This document shows positions 44,858-54,494 of a stretch of DNA of 64,000 nt, piece by piece. Below the pieces are notes generated by a model. The model did not search any database, was not told the origin of the DNA, and saw only the letters and a program-made list of their open reading frames with translations. The stretch lies in the NCBI RefSeq assembly GCF_003206645.1, contig NZ_PZJP01000008.1:169512-233511 (forward strand), given 5' to 3'. This DNA comes from Salinicola aestuarinus. Its GTDB lineage: Bacteria > Pseudomonadota > Gammaproteobacteria > Pseudomonadales > Halomonadaceae. Every line of letters begins with the position of its first letter. The stretch's first letter is position 1. The position numbers and the translations under genes were made by a program.

Positions 44858-45361
44858 TTACTGGACGATGAAATCGGAAAACAGCACGTCGTCGATGGAC
44901 AACGTTGGCTGAGGCGTTGTGATCGGCTCGTCAAACAGTGCCAGTATTTCACGCTTGAGTTCGATCTTGCCTTCGGGACTGATCAGCTCCTCGGCGCTTT
45001 TGCCCGACATCAGCATCAGCAAGCGGCTGCGAACTTCGGGCATGTGCTGATTGAGGAAGTCGCCGGTCTGTTGATCGTTCACACGAAGCGAGAGACCAAC
45101 GTACAGCAGGCGGTCGCTATAGTCGCTCTGAAGATTGACCGTAAACGGCGAGACCGTCACGAAGATCGGCACCGGCGGTTCGGCCGGCGGCTCTTCGGCC
45201 GCGATCTCCGCGTCCCCCGACTGACCGCTACTACGCGAGTCGAGATAGAAAAAGGCGGCTACCGAACAGGCGATCGAGAGCAGCACGATCAGCAGGCCGA
45301 TTAGTATCATCGAACGTTTCTTACCGGAAGCGGCTTTAGGTGCGGCCGTTGCATCTGCCAT
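44858..45361 (-). CDS. fliL: FliL, basal-body protein near the stator
   Basis: 167 aa from the ATG at 45361 (MADATAAPKAASGKKRS); the open frame to 45481 is not flagellin- or FliL-like. One membrane helix (ILIGLLIVLLSIACSVAAFF) is followed by a periplasmic domain with LSLRVNDQQTGDFLNQHMP and a C-terminal FSDFIVQ. It supports stator function under load. First gene of fliLMNOPQR. Confidence 0.94.
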   Translation of the reverse strand: MADATAAPKAASGKKRSMILIGLLIVLLSIACSVAAFFYLDSRSSGQSGDAEIAAEEPPAEPPVPIFVTVSPFTVNLQSDYSDRLLYVGLSLRVNDQQTGDFLNQHMPEVRSRLLMLMSGKSAEELISPEGKIELKREILALFDEPITTPQPTLSIDDVLFSDFIVQ

Positions 45362-45636
45362 AGCGAGGAGTCCCTGGAAATTGCAGAGGATTATGGGGGC
45401 GAGATCGCGATGACGATCGATGGAAAAGACCCTAAACGGTTGGTCAACTTCGCCTTTCGTTGGTCCTGCAGCGACGTCCACGCATCACCAACCCGGCAGT
45501 CGTCGCCTTTTGACAATTGACGCCAACGCGTCCGAATCGGTCATCGTGGCTACGCGGCGTGCGTGCCCGCGATGGCACGTCGAGCTAACGCCTCCGGGAA
45601 AGTGGCGCTGGCTCGACGCATCATTGGTCCCGCAGG
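45362..45636. promoter_or_regulatory. Gap between fliK and fliL, likely promoter region of fliLMNOPQR
   Basis: 275 bp in an otherwise tight run, in the place where enterics start the fliLMNOPQR operon. No confident promoter motif was found by eye. Confidence 0.45.
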
Positions 45637-47139
45637 TCAGGCATAGAGGCTGATATTGCCGTTATCGTTCAGCGTGACAGTTCGGGTCGGTGACTCGCCG
45701 AGCGGCTCTTCCCCACCAATGCCGACATTACCGCCGGCACCACCCGCGAACTTGGCACCGCCATCACGCTGCTCGGACTGCTCGCGAGGTTGCCCCTGAT
45801 CGCCGACCGTGGCTTCGCCCAGGGCGATACCGCTCTGGGCGAGCGCTTCGCGAAGCTGAGGAATCGCGGCTTCTACCGCGGCACGGACGTGGGCGTGTGC
45901 GGAGACGGCTTGCATCTGCGCTTGCTGATCGTTGACGGTCAGCGTCACGCTCACGGGCCCTAGATCACGCGGGTTGAGGTGCAGCTCCATGCGGTTTTCG
46001 CCGCGCTGATGCAGTTGCAGGACCTGTTGACCGAAAGCGCCAGGCCACTGCGGCGAGTTCACCGCGACCGGTATGGTAGCACCCGCAGCGGCAGTCCCCG
46101 TTGGCGTTACGCCGGGCGCGCCAGTGCCGGTCGCCGAGGGATTGCCAGGAATAGTCATGCCATTGCCGTCCGGTGCATCCAGTGAGAAGGCCGTGCGGCC
46201 ATCACCCTGGGGCTGTCGGTCGGTGGTGGACGCGGCATGAAGCGCTGCGAGCGCTGCATTCGAGGGTGTCGACGTTGCCGCGTTCCCCGAGCCATTCTGG
46301 CTGACGCCAGCGGCGAGTGGGTCAATCGCCGCTTTTGGGTCGTTCGCCGTCGCCCCAGCCAATGATAGCCCGGGGACACGGCTTTGCGTGTCGTCGCCGG
46401 CGTCAGTAAAAGGCTGACCGTCGGCCGGTAGTGATCGACCGGAGCCGTCAGCGACTGTCGCTCTGGGTGCGGCCTGCGCCTGCAGCAGCAGGTTGCCGGC
46501 GCCAGACCCGGTGATCGCTGCCGCTTGCCCCTGAGCCATGCCTGGCCCGGCACCCGTGTTGACGTTCGCTCCATCCTTCGAGAGTGGCTGAAAAGCCGGG
46601 AGCGCCGAGAGCAGGGCAAGCAGGGCGTCAGGACTGTCTTCGGCGCCGAATTCATCATCCTGGGTCAATGATGTCTTGCGGCTGTCGGTCAACGTGGAGG
46701 CTTTCGATAGCAGTGCCTCGATAGCCGTCTCCGGCGTTGTCTGCAACGTGTCCTTCACTGTCTGTGTTGCTGTCTGCAACGTGTCCAGTGTCGCCAGGGT
46801 GCTGGTCCTCGACTGGCCCGGCGCCGAGCGTAAATCGCCGGCGCCCTGGGTCCCGGGCAGCGTCTTTGTCTGCGAATCGGCAGTCGCGGGGCCGTTGGTC
46901 ATCTGTGTGACGCCGGAGTCGCCGGATTTAACGGACGTCTGCTGCTGACCGCGGGCCGCCGGATCCTGAGAAATCGGTGATGTCGTCGGTTCCCCCGTCG
47001 ACGACTGAGTCCCCTTGGCGCGAGACATGGCGTCGGCAAACGGGCTGGCGTCGACGGTGTTTCCCGAGCGGGTGGAGGCACCACTCGCGGGGCGATCACT
47101 CGCACTCGCCTTTAGCTGTGTAATCTGGGAAAACTCCAT
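45637..47139 (-). CDS. fliK: FliK, hook-length control protein
   Basis: 500 aa. A long Ser/Thr/Ala/Gly/Asp-rich, low-complexity N-terminal ruler (about 1-370) is followed by the conserved C-terminal domain with GENRMELHLNPRDLGPVSVT and the substrate-switch region. It measures hook length and switches export from hook to filament subunits through FlhB. The gene ends the fliFGHIJK run. Confidence 0.93.
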   Translation of the reverse strand: MEFSQITQLKASASDRPASGASTRSGNTVDASPFADAMSRAKGTQSSTGEPTTSPISQDPAARGQQQTSVKSGDSGVTQMTNGPATADSQTKTLPGTQGAGDLRSAPGQSRTSTLATLDTLQTATQTVKDTLQTTPETAIEALLSKASTLTDSRKTSLTQDDEFGAEDSPDALLALLSALPAFQPLSKDGANVNTGAGPGMAQGQAAAITGSGAGNLLLQAQAAPRATVADGSGRSLPADGQPFTDAGDDTQSRVPGLSLAGATANDPKAAIDPLAAGVSQNGSGNAATSTPSNAALAALHAASTTDRQPQGDGRTAFSLDAPDGNGMTIPGNPSATGTGAPGVTPTGTAAAGATIPVAVNSPQWPGAFGQQVLQLHQRGENRMELHLNPRDLGPVSVTLTVNDQQAQMQAVSAHAHVRAAVEAAIPQLREALAQSGIALGEATVGDQGQPREQSEQRDGGAKFAGGAGGNVGIGGEEPLGESPTRTVTLNDNGNISLYA

Positions 47140-47174
47140 GATCCATCCCGTTGTAATCGGGCGCTTGGGCTTTT

Positions 47175-47633
47175 CTAGAACCCGCGACCGTTGTCCTGTT
47201 GGCGACGGCGCAGCTGCGCCGCCATCTCGTCGCTCTGACGCTGTTCGTCCTTCGCCTGTCGGTGGCTGCGTTCGTGCAGGCCGCGGGTGTGCAGCATGTC
47301 GTAGGCGTTGAACTTGCGCTGCTCGCCTTGCCAGCGATGCATGCCGCCCTCAACGCGGGCCTGCTGCTCGCCGAGCTGGCGCCGTTGCTGCTCGATGGCC
47401 CGATCGAGCGAGGCCAGGAACTGCTGATAGTCGCGCCACTGACTCGACGACACGCCAGCGGATAGCGCGTCATGGAGTTTCTGACGATACTCGTCCCGAT
47501 ACTGTTCGAGCTGGGTGAGACGCGCTTCGGCATCTTGATGCTGACGTCGCAGATGACCGAGATCCTCAACCGCCTTGTCGCTCTGGCGTTTGGCGAGATC
47601 CCGCAGCATTTCCATCGACTCAACGTTGGCCAA
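47175..47633 (-). CDS. fliJ: FliJ, export apparatus coiled-coil protein
   Basis: 152 aa, almost wholly coiled-coil with many Gln, Arg and Glu (LEQYRDEYRQKLHDAL), as in FliJ. It fits into the FliI hexamer and links it to FlhA. It begins 152 bp after fliI, an unusually large gap inside this operon, and ends 35 bp before fliK. Confidence 0.9.
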   Translation of the reverse strand: MANVESMEMLRDLAKRQSDKAVEDLGHLRRQHQDAEARLTQLEQYRDEYRQKLHDALSAGVSSSQWRDYQQFLASLDRAIEQQRRQLGEQQARVEGGMHRWQGEQRKFNAYDMLHTRGLHERSHRQAKDEQRQSDEMAAQLRRRQQDNGRGF

Positions 47634-47785
47634 GACTACCTCCTTAGAAGACGGTCCTTATCATCGTCGCCAAACCGTCGCCGGCGACTTTTTCTGTTTC
47701 GCATTGTCACGCGTTGCACAGAAGACAAAGCCTCGAATAGGGCCTAAGCCGGCGAGCTATTTGTGGATTGTGATCCATCAGTCGC

Positions 47786-49210
47786 TCAATTGGCTTCCGG
47801 GACCAGCCGCTCAAGGTCACTGAGCGTGTGCGGCATGTCGGCGACATCGTCCATTCGCTGCTGAAGGAACGCCTCCAGTCTCGGATAGAGCAGCACTGCC
47901 TGGTCGAGCTGCGGATCCTGCCCTTTGACGTAGGCGCCGACGTTGATCAAATCCCGATTTCGCTGATAACGAGAGATCATCTGCTTGAACTGCTGGGCCT
48001 GGCGCAGGCGCTGGCCCGGTACCACCGCCGGCATGGCGCGACTGATCGACGCCTCGATGTCGATGGCGGGGTAATGGCCGCTCTCTGCGAGATGACGCGA
48101 CAGTACGATGTGACCATCGAGAATTGCCCGCGCCGAGTCGGCGATCGGATCCTGCTGATCGTCACCCTCGGCAAGTACGGTGTAGAACGCGGTGATCGAT
48201 CCGCCACCGCGCTTGCCGTTGCCGGCGCGTTCCACCAGCGCCGGAAGCTTGGCGAAAACCGAGGGGGGATAGCCCTTGGTTGCGGGGGGTTCCCCGATCG
48301 CCAGGGCGATCTCGCGAGCCGCCATCGCGTAACGCGTCAGAGAGTCCATGATCAGCAGCACGTTGCGGCCCTGGTCGCGAAAATCCTCGGCGAGGCGCGT
48401 TGCGTAGGCAGCGCCCTGCATGCGTTGCAGCGGCGAGACGTCAGCAGGGGCGGCGACCACCACGGCACGCTCGAGCCCTGCCTTGCCCAGTATGTTCTGA
48501 ATGAAGTCCTGCACCTCGCGGCCACGCTCGCCAATCAGTCCAACGACGATAACGTCGGCATCGGTAAATCGAGCCATCATCCCGAGAAGTACACTCTTCC
48601 CGACGCCGGAGCCGGCGAAAAGCCCCATACGCTGGCCACGGCCTACGGTCAGCAGCGCGTTGATCGAGCGGATGCCGACATCGACGGCCGTATCGATCGG
48701 CGCCCGCGCCAGGGGGTTGATGGGCGGGGTATCCAGCGGCGCATGTCGGCTCTGCTCGAGCGGACCAAGATCGTCCAGAGGGCGGCCGTTGCCGTCGAGA
48801 ACGCGGCCCAGCAGGGTGTCCCCCAGCGGGAAGCGCCGGGCGCTGGCGACATCCAGGCGGTTGCCACTGAGCGCAAGCACGCGAGCCCCCGGCAGCAGAC
48901 CGCTGGTCGCGCCAAGCGGCATCAGAAAGAGCTTTTCCGCCGCAAAACCTACGACTTCGGCCTCGGCGTAGCGTTCTTCGCTCTGAGCGGAAAGTTCAAT
49001 CAGGCAGGCACTGCCCAGCGGCAGTCGCAGCCCGACCGCCTCGAGCACCAGCCCTGTCGCCCTGACGACGCGCCCCTCATGGCGATAATGTGAGAGCGCT
49101 TCGACGCGGTGGGAAACCTTGTCCAACGTTTCTCGCCAGCGGCTGGCGTGCGAGTCCGGGGCGGGATCGCTATCGGCGGGTTGCCGTGCGTCTAGAGCGT
49201 CAGACGTCAC
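47786..49210 (-). CDS. fliI: FliI, flagellar export ATPase
   Basis: 474 aa from a GTG at 49210 with GGAGAG seven bases upstream. The frame is open to 49387, but that part is the antisense-like tail of fliH. Walker A is [32 protein letters not shown] and [19 protein letters not shown] are typical FliI segments. It forms a hexamer energising type III export. It overlaps fliH. Confidence 0.95.
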   Translation of the reverse strand: MTSDALDARQPADSDPAPDSHASRWRETLDKVSHRVEALSHYRHEGRVVRATGLVLEAVGLRLPLGSACLIELSAQSEERYAEAEVVGFAAEKLFLMPLGATSGLLPGARVLALSGNRLDVASARRFPLGDTLLGRVLDGNGRPLDDLGPLEQSRHAPLDTPPINPLARAPIDTAVDVGIRSINALLTVGRGQRMGLFAGSGVGKSVLLGMMARFTDADVIVVGLIGERGREVQDFIQNILGKAGLERAVVVAAPADVSPLQRMQGAAYATRLAEDFRDQGRNVLLIMDSLTRYAMAAREIALAIGEPPATKGYPPSVFAKLPALVERAGNGKRGGGSITAFYTVLAEGDDQQDPIADSARAILDGHIVLSRHLAESGHYPAIDIEASISRAMPAVVPGQRLRQAQQFKQMISRYQRNRDLINVGAYVKGQDPQLDQAVLLYPRLEAFLQQRMDDVADMPHTLSDLERLVPEAN

Positions 49211-49979
49211 CGTCACTCTCCGGCGGCGTCGCCTGCGACTTACGCCGTGCGCGGCGTTGATCCAGTATGGCTTGCCACTGCGTGGATAGGCTGGCATCGA
49301 GGCCGCCGGCCGCACTGGTCGCGCGGCAGCCGCCTCGCTCGAGCGAGGCGTCCTCCTGGCACTCCCAGCCCGCCTTGACCAGCGCATCCCCGAGCGTCGA
49401 TTCGACCAACGCCAGATCTTCTGGGTGCAGCCAGAGGCGAGGACGTCCCGTCAGGCTGGTGTCAGCATCCAGCAGTTCACGGACGACGGAGAGTACATGA
49501 TCCGGGTTGGCCATCAGCGACTCGCCCGCAAGCTTGCGGCCGGTGATCAGGGCCAGCTCGACGAGCTGGTTGCCAACCTGATCATCCAGCGCGGCGAGCG
49601 CCTGCTGGAAAGCCTCTGCCAGACCGGCTATCGGCGTGAGAGACAGGTCGAGGCGCTTTTGAAACTCGAGCTCGGCGACCGCGTTCGCCTCCTTGAGACC
49701 CGCCTCGTAACCTTCCTGCCGACCCGCTTCGTAACCTTCGGCACGACCCGCTTCGAAGCCTTCCTGCCGTGCCTGTTCGCGCGTGGCTTCGAGAGCTCCG
49801 CGCTCGCGCTCGACCTGTGCCTCCCGCGCCTGGTCTCGCTCGCGATCGTTGCGAGAACCGCGCGTCGCGCGGTGCTCGGCATCTTCGCGTTCCAGGTCGT
49901 TCATCTGCCAGCGGTGCCAAGTGTCGGCGGAGAGCAGGCGGCTGCTCGGCGAATTCGCCCCGTGCTCAGACATAGCCAT
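49200..49979 (-). CDS. fliH: FliH, negative regulator of FliI
   Basis: 259 aa. A charged N-terminal half with an [18 protein letters not shown] repeat (GxxxG-type helix packing) is typical for FliH. The C-terminal part binds FliI. Two ATGs (49979 and 49973) are possible; both overlap the fliG stop. It tethers FliI to FliN and controls ATPase activity. Confidence 0.93.
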   Translation of the reverse strand: MAMSEHGANSPSSRLLSADTWHRWQMNDLEREDAEHRATRGSRNDRERDQAREAQVERERGALEATREQARQEGFEAGRAEGYEAGRQEGYEAGLKEANAVAELEFQKRLDLSLTPIAGLAEAFQQALAALDDQVGNQLVELALITGRKLAGESLMANPDHVLSVVRELLDADTSLTGRPRLWLHPEDLALVESTLGDALVKAGWECQEDASLERGGCRATSAAGGLDASLSTQWQAILDQRRARRKSQATPPESDGDV

Positions 49980-50964
49980 CGTCCCCGCCGCTTAGTGCAA
50001 TCTCGCCGGAGTCGGCCAGGCGACGCACGACCCCAAGAATCGCCTTCTGCTCGTTTTCGACCTGCGACAGCCGTACCGGACCGCGGTTCTCCATGTCCTC
50101 GCGCATGAGCTGAGCCGCACGCTGGGACATATTGCGCATGAACTTGTCGATGAGCGCCTCGTCGGAACCGCGCAGGGCGATGACCAGCGAGTTGGTCTCG
50201 ACCTCCCGCAGGACGAGTTGGATACCCCGGTCGTCGATGTCGAGCAGGTTCTCGAAAAGGAACATCTCGTCGATGATGCGCTGCGCCAAGTCTTCGTTGT
50301 GGGCACGCACGACACCGATGACCTGCTCCTCCTGGGCGGAGTTCATCAGGTTGAGAATTTCGGCCGCGGTTCTCACGCCGCCCATCTTGCTGCGTTTGAG
50401 GTTGGTCCCATCGAGCATCGATGTGAGGACCTCTGTCAGCTCCTGAAGTGCGGCGGGCTGAACGCCGCTGAACGTCGCAATACGGAGCATGACGTCATCG
50501 CGGCGCTTTTCTTCAAACAGCTCAAGAATATTGGCCGCCTGGCCTCGCTCGAGATGGACCAGGATGGTCGCAATGATCTGCGGATGTTCGTCACGAATCA
50601 GCTCGGCGACCATGGACGCATCCATCAGGTTGAGCGAGTCGATGCCGTTCTCGGTGTTGTTGGACTCGAGGATGTCCTCGATCAGGCTGCTCGCGCGCTC
50701 ACTTCCCAGTGCCTTGGTCAGAACGGTCCGTATGTGGTCGCTGGTATGGAGGTTGATCGCCGTGAACTGTTCGGTTTCGGCGTGGAATTCACGCAGCACG
50801 GCTGCCATCTCCTCGTGGGAGACCTGGCCGAGCTTGGCCATTTCCTGGCTGATCTCCTGAACCTCTTGAGTCGAGAGGTACTTGAAGATCTCGGCGGCGC
50901 TGTCCTCATCCAGCGAGAGCAGCAGGATCGCGCCGCGGCGGGCTCCACTCATTGGTACCGTCAT
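49966..50964 (-). CDS. fliG: FliG, motor switch protein interacting with MotA
   Basis: 332 aa. Conserved segments are EHPQIIATILVHLERGQAA and the C-terminal torque helix SDEALIDKFMRNMSQRAAQL. It bridges the MS ring and C ring and carries the charged residues that meet MotA. Its start overlaps fliF by 4 nt and its end overlaps fliH. Confidence 0.97.
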   Translation of the reverse strand: MTVPMSGARRGAILLLSLDEDSAAEIFKYLSTQEVQEISQEMAKLGQVSHEEMAAVLREFHAETEQFTAINLHTSDHIRTVLTKALGSERASSLIEDILESNNTENGIDSLNLMDASMVAELIRDEHPQIIATILVHLERGQAANILELFEEKRRDDVMLRIATFSGVQPAALQELTEVLTSMLDGTNLKRSKMGGVRTAAEILNLMNSAQEEQVIGVVRAHNEDLAQRIIDEMFLFENLLDIDDRGIQLVLREVETNSLVIALRGSDEALIDKFMRNMSQRAAQLMREDMENRGPVRLSQVENEQKAILGVVRRLADSGEIALSGGDDGYV

Positions 50965-52751
50965 GACTTTTCCATCCAGCTTCTGACTACCATGGCGACA
51001 AGGCGGGGATCTTCCTGAGCGATTTCACGCGCATCCTTGAGATCCTGTTCGTAGCCCGACGAGCGCCGCTTGCCGCGTTCGCGGGAGGAGAGTGCATTTT
51101 CCTCGCCACCCCCCGTGGTGTCGTTGATCTCCTGGTAGCTCGCAGCGCCGGCGGCGGCACTGGCGCCGGACTGAGGCGCGTTGGGAGCCATGGCGGGCTG
51201 CTGAGCAGGCTGCTCTGTCTGGCGACGCAGTAGCGGCTTGATCACCTTGAACCAGAGGAAAAGGCCGACCAGTGCGAGCACCAGGTACTTCAGCAGACCA
51301 GAGGCGAGGCGCCAGGCATCCGGCGTTTGCCACCAGGGTGTGGGTTCGAAATCGTTCTTTTCGATCTGAAACGGGGTGTTGACCACCTCGATATCGTCTC
51401 CCCGGGCCTGAGAGAAGCCCATGGCCTGACGAACCAGGTTACGGATCTGCGCCATCTCGGCGTCGTCGAGCGCAACCATTGTCGGATTACCCTCATCGTC
51501 GACGCCATTGCGATAGTTGACGACGACAGCGGCAGAAAGCCTTTCCAGACCGCCAACCTGTTGCTTGACATGCTCGACGGTGCGATCGACCTCGTAATTA
51601 ACGGTGCTGTCGCGGCGTCCCTGGGCGTTACCACTCTCCGCGGTATCTCCGGCGTCCGCTTGGGCGTCGGCCTGGTCCTGCGCGCCTTGGTCACCGCCGT
51701 CATCCTGCGTATCGGCCTGGGTGCCTTCGGCATTGATTGGGGAGGGCGCGGTGCCCGGGGGCTGATTGCTGAGCGCGCCGGGGATGCCCATGGCAAGATC
51801 CGCGTCGCCCTGGTAGGACGCGCTCAGCTGCTCGCTGCGCACCGCGGCCTGGTTCGGCCCCTGATTGGGTCCGTAGCGCTCGTCGGTACGTTCCCGCTGA
51901 GCGAAATCGACCTGAGCGGTGACTTGGGCCTGAACGTTATTCGCGCCAACAATCGGTGCAAGGATCGACTCGATGCGATTGGCGTAGCTACTTTCGAGGG
52001 TGCGAACGTAATCGAGCTCGGTACCGTCGAGTCGGGAGTTGGCACCCTGTGACTGCGTCAGCAGCGTGCCGTTCTGGTCGATCACGGTCACGGCGTCGGC
52101 AGGCAACCGCGGGACGCCGCTGGAGACCATGTGAACAATCGCGCTCACCTGGCCGGCGCCGAGCACACGGCCGGGCTGCAGGTCCAGTACGACGGAAGCG
52201 CTGGCTGGCTGACTCTCGCGCACGAAGACCGAGTCTTTGGCCATGGCCAGGTGAACGCGCGCGTTCTGGACGCTACCAAGCGCAGCGATCGTTCTGCCGA
52301 GCTCGCCTTCGAGTGACCGTTGATAGTTGATCTGCTCGGCGAACTGACTGATGCCGAAGGCCTGGTCGTCCATCAGCTCGAAGCCGACGCCGCTGGCCTG
52401 GGGTAGGCCCTGTTCGGCGAGCTTGAGCCGCACGGGATGTACTTGCTCTGCCGGCACCAGGAGGGCACCGCCGCTATCGCTGAACTGGTAGGGCACGCCC
52501 ATGGAGTCGAGTTGACTCATGATGCGGCCACCGTCGGCTTCCGTCAGCGTGGAATAGAGCACGCGATAATCGGGACTGCGCGCCCACAAGAATATCGCGA
52601 CGAGGATCGCAAGGGCCGCAGAGCCGCCGATGATCAGCGGTATCAGCGGATTGCTTTTGAACTTGGCCATCCAGTCGCGCCCTGAGGACGCGGAGGCGCC
52701 CCGGGACGATCCGGTGTTGGCGGTGTCATTGGACGTGGTAGCCGAACTCAT
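50961..52751 (-). CDS. fliF: FliF, MS-ring protein
   Basis: 596 aa. A first membrane helix is near 33-55 (IPLIIGGSAALAILVAIFLW) and the second near 480-505. The YscJ-type domain has YRVLYSTLTEADGG and VPYQFSDSGGALLVP. The C-terminus (DPRLVAMVVRSWM) is the FliG-binding tail. It forms the membrane platform of the basal body. It is the first gene of fliFGHIJK and divergent from fliE. Confidence 0.97.
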   Translation of the reverse strand: MSSATTSNDTANTGSSRGASASSGRDWMAKFKSNPLIPLIIGGSAALAILVAIFLWARSPDYRVLYSTLTEADGGRIMSQLDSMGVPYQFSDSGGALLVPAEQVHPVRLKLAEQGLPQASGVGFELMDDQAFGISQFAEQINYQRSLEGELGRTIAALGSVQNARVHLAMAKDSVFVRESQPASASVVLDLQPGRVLGAGQVSAIVHMVSSGVPRLPADAVTVIDQNGTLLTQSQGANSRLDGTELDYVRTLESSYANRIESILAPIVGANNVQAQVTAQVDFAQRERTDERYGPNQGPNQAAVRSEQLSASYQGDADLAMGIPGALSNQPPGTAPSPINAEGTQADTQDDGGDQGAQDQADAQADAGDTAESGNAQGRRDSTVNYEVDRTVEHVKQQVGGLERLSAAVVVNYRNGVDDEGNPTMVALDDAEMAQIRNLVRQAMGFSQARGDDIEVVNTPFQIEKNDFEPTPWWQTPDAWRLASGLLKYLVLALVGLFLWFKVIKPLLRRQTEQPAQQPAMAPNAPQSGASAAAGAASYQEINDTTGGGEENALSSRERGKRRSSGYEQDLKDAREIAQEDPRLVAMVVRSWMEKS

Positions 52752-53030
52752 GGCTTACCTCGTCGGATGCACGGAGTGTGACTCGATGACATGGCGGTCT
52801 TCCGCTCCTGCGATGCAGCGACTCGTCCGCGGTATGTCCGAAAGGATTTCGGACCCAAGGCGGCATGAGATAAATGTGACGGCGGCTATTATCTGTCGGG
52901 CTTGCCAGCGTGAAGGTAGGAAAAGCCGCTGTTTTAACGCGCATTTGGACCAATGGCGTTGAGGGCGACCTTGATAGGCTGCGCTCGTCCAATGCCGTTT
53001 GGCATTTCACCGTTCTCCACAGGAACCGAT
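52752..53030. promoter_or_regulatory. Divergent fliF/fliE promoter region
   Basis: 279 bp between the two starts. No sigma-54 (TGGCAC-N5-TTGCA) or sigma-28 motif was found. One AATAGCCG-like element (minus strand, 52883-52890) resembles part of an FlhDC half-site, but a full site cannot be drawn. Confidence 0.4.
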
Positions 53031-53366
53031 ATGAGTGCACCCGCCATTCAAGCCGCGCTTGCGCAAATGCAGGCACTTTCGACGCAGGCTGCAGGCCAGT
53101 CCGGAGCGGCTGCCGCGCCATCCGAGATGCAGGGCGAACAGGGCGGCGGCTTTGCCGGCGAGCTCAAGGCGTCTCTCGGAAAAATCAACGCGATGCAGCA
53201 ATCGGCGAAACAGCAGGCGATGTCGTTCCAGGCGGGAGACGCCAATGTCGCGCTCAACGACGTCATGATCGACATGCAGAAGGCGAGCGTCGCCTTCGAC
53301 ATGGGGGTCCAGGTGCGCAACCGGATGGTGACCTCATACAAGGAGATCATGGGCATGCAGATCTGA
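53031..53366 (+). CDS. fliE: FliE, basal-body adapter between MS ring and rod
   Basis: 111 aa from the ATG at 53031 with AGGAA nearby. The conserved C-terminal half is LNDVMIDMQKASVAFDMGVQ followed by VTSYKEIMGMQI. FliE links FliF to the rod. It is transcribed alone, divergent from fliF, as in Salmonella. Confidence 0.95.
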   Translation: MSAPAIQAALAQMQALSTQAAGQSGAAAAPSEMQGEQGGGFAGELKASLGKINAMQQSAKQQAMSFQAGDANVALNDVMIDMQKASVAFDMGVQVRNRMVTSYKEIMGMQI

Positions 53367-53397
53367 CCGCAAGCGATTGCGGGGCTGATCGGCTCGG

Positions 53398-53411
53398 GCA
53401 CTGGATAGTGC
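53398..53411. terminator. Weak hairpin between convergent fliE and rarD
   Basis: GCACT-GGAT-AGTGC followed by TTCTT on the plus strand, 31 nt past the fliE stop. The 5-bp stem makes this only a candidate. Confidence 0.35.
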
Positions 53412-53425
53412 TTCTTCAGGGCGCG

Positions 53426-54388
53426 CTATTGTTGCGTCGAGCGGCCGACATGCGTCGTGCGGTGATGCGTTTGCCAAGTCGACAGCGAGTAGATTACCAG
53501 CCCGATCCAGATCAGCAGGAAAGTCGCTAGCTGGGCGTGATTCAGCGGTTCGCCGAACACCACCAGCGCGATGAAGAGTTGAAGGCTCGGGTTGAGATAC
53601 ATCAGAAACCCCAGGGTTGCCAGACGTAGCCGCCGAGCGGCCCCCGCGAAGGCCAGTAGCGGGAGCGTGGTGATGATACCGCTCGCCATGAGCAGGGCCC
53701 CGGTGGAGAGGCTCTGCGTAAAGTGGGAAGTTCCCGTCGTCGTTAACCAAAGAAAGGCGCCCAGTGTCACGGGTGCCAGCAGTGCAGTCTCGACGAGTAG
53801 TCCCGAGAGCCCGTCCAGCACGACCTTCTTGCGTAACAGGCCATAGGTACCGAAGCTTGCGGCCAGACACAGGCTGATCCAGGGCAGTCGCCCCAGCCAG
53901 ATCAGTTGCAGCACGATCCCCGCCACGGCGAACAGTATCGCCATCGCTTGCCACCGCCCCAAGCGCTCTTGAAAAGCCACCATTCCCAGCGCCACGTTCA
54001 CAAGCGGCGTGATGAAGTAGCCCAGACTCGCCTGCAGGACCCTTGCCGTTTCCACCGCATAGATAAAAAGCCCCCAGTTCGCTGCGATCAGGACCGCGCA
54101 GCCCGCGACGGGCAGCAGCGCACCCGGGCGACGGATGCCCGCCAACACGGCCTGCCAGCGTCCGAGTAGTGTCACGATCATGATCAGGAAAACGCAGGAC
54201 CATAGAATACGGTGAACCAGTACCTCCAGAGCCGGCACGCCATCGAAAAGGGCAAAGAACAGTGGGAAACAGCCCCACAGGCTGTAGGCGAGAATCCCCA
54301 GGCCGACGCCGTCGCGCGCTGATTTCGCCTCCGATTCAGACGGCTCCGGCGGGCGTGGTGGGTCGAGCGGGCGTGAGCGGACTGTCAT
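53426..54388 (-). CDS. rarD: RarD-like EamA-family permease
   Basis: 320 aa with ten predicted helices in two EamA repeats. Helix 1, GVGLGILAYSLWGCFPLFF, and the loop VPALEVLVHRILWSCVFL are characteristic of RarD. Function in the family is poorly defined (the chloramphenicol-sensitivity annotation is historical). The first 25 residues are polar and the start could be later. Convergent with fliE. Confidence 0.9.
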   Translation of the reverse strand: MTVRSRPLDPPRPPEPSESEAKSARDGVGLGILAYSLWGCFPLFFALFDGVPALEVLVHRILWSCVFLIMIVTLLGRWQAVLAGIRRPGALLPVAGCAVLIAANWGLFIYAVETARVLQASLGYFITPLVNVALGMVAFQERLGRWQAMAILFAVAGIVLQLIWLGRLPWISLCLAASFGTYGLLRKKVVLDGLSGLLVETALLAPVTLGAFLWLTTTGTSHFTQSLSTGALLMASGIITTLPLLAFAGAARRLRLATLGFLMYLNPSLQLFIALVVFGEPLNHAQLATFLLIWIGLVIYSLSTWQTHHRTTHVGRSTQQ

Positions 54389-54494
54389 TCTTGTAGCTAC
54401 CGGCTTCGGGTTGGCGAGCTAATCTATCATGACCGATAGCGTGACTGGCCGTGCTTGCCAGGTCATATCGCAGCTGCCGCCGCGGAGACGTTTC

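Noticed and set aside
47828-49093. 421-codon frame opposite fliI
   Set aside because: Antisense shadow of the export ATPase, which has intact Walker motifs.
52752-53030. Sigma-54 promoter for fliE or fliF
   Set aside because: No TGGCAC-N5-TTGCA-like pair with correct spacing on either strand.
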